This document shows positions 8,923-13,603 of a stretch of 13,603 nt of DNA, one piece after another. Position 1 is the stretch's first letter. Every line of letters begins with the position of its first letter. The notes below the pieces were generated by a model. That model made no database searches and was not told the origin of the DNA. It saw only the letters and a program-made list of their open reading frames with translations. The DNA is from Larix sibirica (taxonomy: Eukaryota > Streptophyta > Pinopsida > Pinales > Pinaceae). The stretch covers positions 37,415-51,017 of the forward strand of contig NWUY0300030964.1 of the NCBI GenBank assembly GCA_004151065.3. The letters are read 5' to 3'. The position numbers and the translations under genes were made by a program.

Positions 8923-9019
8923 GCGCCCCATGCACTGAGCAAGGCGCGGAAATGTTTTAATTTGCACACCCCTGCAGGCATGCATGGTGCGGAAATGTTG
9001 AATTTCCATGCCTTGCACC
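8923..9019. repeat. Hairpin-forming region with a 43-bp echo
   Basis: GCGGAAATGTT occurs at 8946-8956 and again at 8989-8999. Around the second copy, GGTGCGGAAAT (8986-8996) pairs with ATTTCC (9002-9007) and GCACC (9015-9019) across a 5-base loop and a 7-base bulge. Around the first copy, GCGCC (8923-8927) faces GGCGC (8943-8947). The block is clearly richer in GC than its surroundings. It may be the remnant of a small repeat family. No family is recognised. Confidence 0.4.
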
Positions 9020-9079
9020 ACTAACAGGACACAAAATGTATAGTAAAGTGGGCTCAAATGAGATGGATTTGGCACAATG

Positions 9080-10640
9080 AGGTGACATTTGTATAAATAA
9101 AAATGATCTCTTTCTTATATCCCTTCCCATATTTTTAAATATTATTTAATTTCATTGATATTATTAATTTTACATAATTTTAAATTATCCCACATACATT
9201 ATCCTTTATAATACCTATTCCCCATTTTTATTATTAGTTTCTCTTTTTCTTCTTATCATTAATAAGTTTTTCTCTTAACCAACCCCATAAATATTATTTA
9301 ATTTTCATTAATTCAAATCCATCAGCTATTAATTAATAATATAAATTATATACAATTTCATTTTCTCCATATACTATTTTTCCTTTTTTTTAACAATATT
9401 ATTATTTTAAACCCTAATCAAAATTATTAAACTTACTATATTAGATGATTTCCTCACTTTATAGTTTTATTATATATTTCATTTCTTTTATTAGTTATTT
9501 ACCATTTTTCAAAATTTACGAACTATTTTCCTCCACCTCCTATATTACCCTATTCTGTATAAGTAATTTTTAACTATTAATCGATGTAATGATGTTGAAG
9601 ATGATTTTATTATTTTATTGAGAACCATAATTTCAAAATGAAAATTCTATCTTTAAAAGTCTTATTTTTTTTGGGTTAAAACACCAAAATGAATCTCCAA
9701 AATGAAAGTGATTCATTAATTCTATCTTTAAAAGTCCTTATTTATTTTAGGTTAAAATACCAAAATCAATCCTCAAAATGAAACTGATATTTGTAATAGC
9801 ATTCTGTTTATCAAGGTTAAAAATCATATGTTTTTTAAGCAAGATTTTAGCAATAACATTAAAGCCCACTACTCAATAGTTGTTTAGGAGGTTGTAAATG
9901 GGTAGTTGATTTTCTTAAAAGAATTAAAAACAAAAGTTCACATACTAACAATAATAATACATAATAATAATAAATAAATATAGATTCATTTTAACATATG
10001 CTTATCATAATTTTTGCAATATTTATGTTTATTTTTAGCAGAACAATAGAGAATAGATAAATTTGATCTTCTAACTTATGATTAGTGATAAGGTATTTTG
10101 TAGGGGTTAAATTTTCTCAATTAGTTATATTTGGGCTTTTTTCAAATAATATTAGCTACGTACCTATATGTATGATTTTTTCCATCCAAAATAATCACTT
10201 GTAATACTACACTTAGATATACTATTTAAATCCTTAAAAAAGACCTTGAATGTATTGTCTTTAATGATGTGATTCTTTATTAGATAATATTTATAGATTT
10301 GTTGGATTTTCTTTCATTTCATTACAACGCCAAACGTCACAGCAATACATAAACAATTTTTTTTTAAACATAAACTTAAGAAGTTTGTATTAATTGGTTG
10401 TGCACAACTATTCTTTACATTAGACTATCCATTTACAAAAAATGGAAGAAGTACTCTCTAATTTTCTATTTGAACCCATCTTTAGAAGCTTCCTTACTAC
10501 TTTCTTATCTGCTTTTACAGTCTGAGTACTATAAATTCTTATAAACTAATTACATAAAAAGACACAAAAATACATAATAAGATAGTAATTTTGGCAAAAC
10601 TAGCAGAATTCTAGAGCTTATTCATGTATGTCAATAAGGT
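9080..10640. other. Very AT-rich intergenic DNA without a gene
   Basis: This is 1.5 kb of low-complexity AT-rich DNA with poly-T, poly-A and ATA/AAT runs. No ORF longer than a few dozen codons, no RNA gene and no transposon termini are visible. The only structure noted is the 75-bp tandem duplication at 9644-9793. Confidence 0.6.
9644..9793. repeat. 75-bp tandem duplication
   Basis: ATTCTATCTTTAAAAGTC starts at 9644 and again at 9719. The two units then stay alignable over about 75 bases (GGTTAAAA, ACCAAAAT, TCAAAATGAAA) with roughly 10-15 percent difference. A partial third echo precedes the first unit (TTTCAAAATGAAA near 9631). It is an ordinary noncoding tandem duplication that has begun to diverge. 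Confidence 0.7.
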
Positions 10641-10642
10641 CC

Positions 10643-11650
10643 CTAGAGTGGCTGAGTGATCGATATATCGTCCATATTATGAGCTGCTTCTGAGAGAGAG
10701 TTCTGACCATAAAAACCTTGGCACATTTTCATCACCTTCTCTAGGTCCTTCCTAAAATTTTCAATCAACAAAATATGTTCCCTCATGTTTCCATCAAGGT
10801 CCTCAATTCGTGATTCCATGCAAGTTATCTTGTTGTTGTTATGCCATGCCTCCTCTGTCAAAGCTACAATCCTTTGGATTACACCTCCAACCCCTTCATG
10901 CACCACTCGAAGCATATTCTTGAAGTCTTCGAGATGCCCTCTGAAATTGACGAAGATCTCCCTTCGGAACGACATGGGTTTTTTGCTTCCAAAAGTGTTC
11001 AATATTCAAATTTCTAATGACTGTACTATAACACCTCACACCGCTGCAAAATTCTGTGCGTTAAGCCAGACTTGACAGTTCCCTCCCTCCCCGAAGAGGA
11101 AATACTAGAATCCAATGCCAATTCTTCACAGATTTTATCAACTGGGGAGCCCTCCTGGAGAAGACCTTAAAAAATTTCTTGGCTGGAAATAGAGTCCATG
11201 AGGTTGGGTGATAAAACTAAATAATGGGCCTCACTTATGTGAACCTGCTTCAAGTTAGGGTTGATAAGACTGGTGTCTGCAGAATCCATAATGTCCCATT
11301 CAATAAGCCCCTCAATCTTATGTACTCTGTCACTTTCATTTTTTTTCCACATGTTCCTTGTCTTGGGAAATTGACCTAGAGGGGAGATGCACAAAAGATC
11401 CCCCCCGATTCTTCAATATGGTTGTGGATGCCTTGAGGAGGTTTAGGGTGATTCCTAATCCTTGCAAACCATAGGAGTTTATTTTCCCCATACTTCTACG
11501 ACTTCCGTATGAATACAACCTTCCAATATAGATGCTCTTATTGTTAAATATCATGGAATCCATTCTTTTGACAGGAGTTGATCATCTATGAATATAGTGC
11601 CTTGTTCGAGCCAAGCCCCTTGGTTCCTTTCTCCCTGGTGGCCTCATAGC
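10643..11650 (-). pseudogene. Decayed protein-coding relic, unknown family, coiled-coil-like end
   Basis: Several minus-strand open pieces line up as one broken gene. Read 5' to 3' they are a piece near 11650-11570 (LEQGTIFIDDQLLSKEW), a piece at 11394-11167 (VHKIEGLIEWDIMDSADTS), which continues through a TAA into LLQEGSPVDKICEELALDS to about 11020, and finally 11002-10643. The last piece is rich in charged and hydrophobic residues in heptad-like spacing (IEDLDGNMREHILLIENF), so a coiled coil is likely. An A8 run (minus strand, near 11340) is one probable frameshift site. I recognise no domain. A retroelement gag-like relic or a host pseudogene are both possible. Some pieces start without ATG, so the exact ends are uncertain. 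Confidence 0.35.
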
Positions 11651-11699
11651 CCAGCTTGGACTTGGCCTCTCAATAGAAGGAGTATATGCTGGACAGAGT

Positions 11700-12023
11700 G
11701 CCTATGGTTGGGTGGAAAATCACTCTTACACAACCAGTTGCTTGGATCTGCATTGGATAAAGATAAGTATTCTCATGCATTTGAATCTGAAATGTTTTTA
11801 TTTGATGCATGTGATANTTTTATTTATATGTTTGTGACAATTATGCTTGAAATTGCATGTTATGTGTGTGTGGATCAATTTTATTTCGTTGTATGTTTTA
11901 TTTTATGTCTGCACATGTATTTAGTTGTATGAATTCGTAATTATGGATATGGGGTGAATTTTGAGGCCTCGATTCAGCTAATGTCCCCTCTTGCTAGATG
12001 GATTGAGGTATGGGGAAGTTACA
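11700..12023 (+). mobile_element. Probable 3' part of an LTR (LTR retrotransposon remnant)
   Basis: The sequence ending GGGGAAGTTACA at 12023 has the CA end expected of an LTR. A 3-base spacer AAG and a primer-binding-site-like sequence follow it directly. The T-rich, GT-rich stretch before it (11800-11930) fits the R/U5 part of an LTR. The LTR start is not visible, so the left boundary is a guess. No second identical LTR was found in the window. One undetermined base lies at 11817. Confidence 0.4.
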
Positions 12024-12026
12024 AAG

Positions 12027-12037
12027 TGGCATTAGAG
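12027..12037 (+). other. Degraded primer binding site (initiator tRNA-Met type)
   Basis: TGGCATTAGAG here matches the plant LTR-retrotransposon PBS start TGGTATCAGAG at 9 of 11 positions; both differences are transitions. It sits 3 bases after a CA terminus in the context TTACAAAG, as is common for Ty3/gypsy elements. A second similar site, TATCAGAGC, lies at 12051-12059. Chance cannot be fully excluded because the match is short. Confidence 0.45.
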
Positions 12038-12251
12038 ATTTTGGTTGCAATATCAGAGCTATATGGGATGGGAATGTGATGTTACAAGAAAACGATATGA
12101 CTTGCAGATGAAATACCTCTATGGAGGTCGAGTTCTATCAAATGACAGATAAGGACCCAATAGTAATTTTGATTTAAACCTGAAATTTATAAAATTGGTA
12201 ATTTGTAAATGGGCCCCACGCATGCCACATGGATGGGCAACATGGAAGATC

Positions 12252-12257
12252 CACGTG
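12252..12257. promoter_or_regulatory. G-box (CACGTG)
   Basis: CACGTG is the core bound by plant bZIP and bHLH factors. It occurs just upstream of a 21-bp palindrome and the 88-bp repeat array. No gene start is visible nearby, so a role in promoting transcription is only possible. Confidence 0.25.
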
Positions 12258-12268
12258 ATCTAGAGGTG

Positions 12269-12289
12269 TGATGTGGAATTTCCACATCA
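12269..12289. repeat. 21-bp perfect palindrome
   Basis: TGATGTGGAA and TTCCACATCA are exact 10-base inverted arms around a single central T. It is long for a chance palindrome. It lies 40-60 bp before the tandem array. A role as a dimeric-factor site or a hairpin is speculation. Confidence 0.6.
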
Positions 12290-12329
12290 AACCCATGTAT
12301 AGAAGGATTCCCATGATGAAGTGCATGGA

Positions 12330-12594
12330 GGACGAATATCTGACCATCGAATGCTAGGGAGGATCAACGGTTTCAGTTGATAGGCACAGGAAAATTTTGC
12401 GATGGTTAGCAGTGGGAGAGAAGATATTTGACCATCTGATGGAGGGGAAGATCGACCGTTGGGGATCACCATGCCCTGGGAAAGTGTAGGGTGATTATCT
12501 ATAGGAAACCGGAGATCTAGCCATCAAATCATATCGAAGATCAATGGCCTGAACTCATCGCGCGTCGATAAAGTGATCGATGGTTAATTTGGGA
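12330..12594. repeat. Three degenerate tandem units of 88-89 bp
   Basis: Matching landmarks recur at fixed spacing. GACCATCGAAT (12342), GACCATCTGAT (12430) and AGCCATCAAAT (12519) are each followed about 20 bases later by GATCAACGG (12362), GATCGACCG (12450) and GATCAATGG (12539). The steps are 88 and 89 bp in both series. The second halves also echo each other, as in GCGATGGTTAG in unit 1 and TCGATGGTTAA in unit 3. The units are strongly diverged. Such arrays occur in LTR U3 regions, as enhancer repeats, and in minisatellites. Which one applies is open. Confidence 0.6.
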
Positions 12595-12627
12595 TGATGG
12601 GCGTGTTGTGCCCAAAAACGCCCAGGA

Positions 12628-12633
12628 CACGTG
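12628..12633. promoter_or_regulatory. G-box/ABRE-like site (GACACGTGGC)
   Basis: The CACGTG core sits in GACACGTGGC, a good match to the plant ABA-response element. It follows the tandem array by about 35 bp. No downstream gene is visible in the window, so function is unproven. It could equally be an LTR-borne site. Confidence 0.3.
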
Positions 12634-12639
12634 GCCTCT

Positions 12640-13530
12640 TTTGATTGACCGCACCTCCCCAAGATTTGTTTTCCAAAACTGCTTCGCAAGGGTGTGTTAC
12701 TGCTTATGGTAAAATGGGAAAACTGTGAAATCCCAGGGTCGAGCGTCAGGTGGTGTGGTGGCCTAATGGTGAGAGTAAGGTGACATTGTCGCGTGACAAG
12801 GTGACAAGTAGGCCTATTTGACACATCGACAGGAACCTATCAGACCATGTCGACACCCTTGCCACATCAACATAAAATAATATTTTCTTATGCACTAGAT
12901 CAGCAAGCCCCCTTGACCCCCTTTTTCTTTTTCTTTAATCAACACGGTTGGATTTGGAGGGTAGCAGCAACCATTGGAGCAACATGATTTTGGTCATATT
13001 TTTGGGATGAGGGTGGAATGTTACAAGGCTGCAAATTTCTAAGTCTAGATATGATGAAAAATGGCAAAAGTAGTAAATTCCATAATCCTATAGAAAGTGA
13101 TAGGAGCATCGAATCAAAGAAATGAAAGTTGCTAAGTACTCATGGTTATATGTATTATCTAAGAAAATAGAGGAATCATTTTGGTTCTCCAACTTTGTGC
13201 TCATAAATCATATTTGGGAATATTTATAGTCATTGTAAAGCTTTTCCAATGGGGAACAACTTTACAAAGTTAAAATATGAATTGGTGATTCAGATGCTTC
13301 TATAATTTGATCAGAAAAGTTCTTGTAGCCATAATTGACAAAAACTATCAATAAGGATAATTTCTAGAATAAATGAAAATTGATTTTTGATTTCCTAAGA
13401 ATGTAATAAATCTAACAAATGTGTTTATATCAACACTTTTGCATATTCATACTCATATTAGTCACTGTCAAAGGGTCAGCGGTAAGTATAGTGTAGTTGG
13501 ACATCTTTGGTCTTGGTTGGGCCAAGAAGG
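12640..13530. other. Noncoding region with possible LTR terminus
   Basis: I see no supported gene. AAGGTGACA-type motifs repeat near 12778-12805. GGAATGTTACAAG at 13016-13028 resembles the end of a Ty3/gypsy LTR, but no primer binding site follows. The remaining sequence to 13530 is AT-rich without long ORFs. Confidence 0.4.
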
Positions 13531-13532
13531 TC

Positions 13533-13592
13533 ATCATCATGGATGATGTGCAAGTTTTCTATGCGGTTGAATCATCATGGATGATGTGCAAG
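13533..13592. repeat. 22-bp perfect direct repeat, period 38 bp, at the window edge
   Basis: A 22-base word starting ATCATCATGGATGAT and ending GTGCAAG occurs at 13533-13554 and identically at 13571-13592. Its first 15 bases are themselves a palindrome (ATCATC, ATG, GATGAT). The array may go on beyond the window. Confidence 0.7.
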
Positions 13593-13603
13593 ATTTATAT
13601 GAG

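Noticed and set aside
11588-11932. Plus-strand open frame of 114 codons spanning the N at 11817
   Set aside because: The second half is a low-complexity hydrophobic run from T-rich DNA. It overlaps the probable LTR and the minus-strand relic.
12287-12472. Minus-strand open frame with an internally repeated Ser-Asp-Gly/Trp-Ser-Asp pattern
   Set aside because: The protein repeat is just the 88-bp DNA array read in one frame.
1-13603. CRISPR array, tRNA or rRNA gene, bacterial operon
   Set aside because: I saw no regularly spaced identical repeats, no tRNA arms or rRNA words, and the content is plant transposon DNA.

Overview
The window looks like plant nuclear DNA. It is mostly repeats and transposon debris, with no intact host gene, RNA gene or CRISPR array that I can support. 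Plant origin rests on the central element: a long non-LTR retrotransposon (LINE, L1 superfamily) of the plant kind, whose ORF1 has a DUF4283-like region plus zinc knuckle and whose ORF2 has an AP endonuclease, a reverse transcriptase and an added ribonuclease H domain. One ambiguous base (N at 11817) suggests a draft assembly. The species cannot be named from what is here.

Layout. 1-1261: AT-rich flank with short degenerate repeats and no gene. 1262 to about 7320: one near full-length but dead LINE on the minus strand. It runs from a short 5' leader (about 7320-7242) through ORF1 (7241-5561), a TAATG stop/start overlap (5563-5559) and ORF2 (5561-1480) to a 3' UTR and an 8-base A tail (T run 1262-1269 on the plus strand). 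Its reading frames are broken by roughly a dozen in-frame stops, mostly TAG, and at least seven frameshifts. Most diagnostic catalytic motifs can still be read. 7320-10640: AT-rich intergenic DNA with short direct repeats, a hairpin region at 8.92-9.02 kb, a 75-bp tandem duplication at 9.64-9.79 kb and one doubtful small ORF. About 11650-10643: a decayed protein-coding relic on the minus strand, of unknown family, with a coiled-coil-like end. 11.7-12.04 kb: a probable LTR end followed by a degraded initiator-tRNA-Met primer binding site. 12.33-12.59 kb: three degenerate tandem units of 88-89 bp next to G-box-like sites and a 21-bp palindrome. 12.9-13.6 kb: gene-free, with a second LTR-terminus-like motif and a 22-bp direct repeat at the window edge.

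How the parts work together. In a live element, ORF1 would coat the LINE RNA and ORF2 would nick target DNA, prime reverse transcription on it and degrade the RNA of the hybrid. Here both proteins are dead. The points most worth a second look are the TAATG junction between the LINE ORFs, the TAG-rich stop spectrum that fits cytosine methylation decay, the 88-bp repeat array and the LTR/PBS remnant. I found no convincing new biological system.
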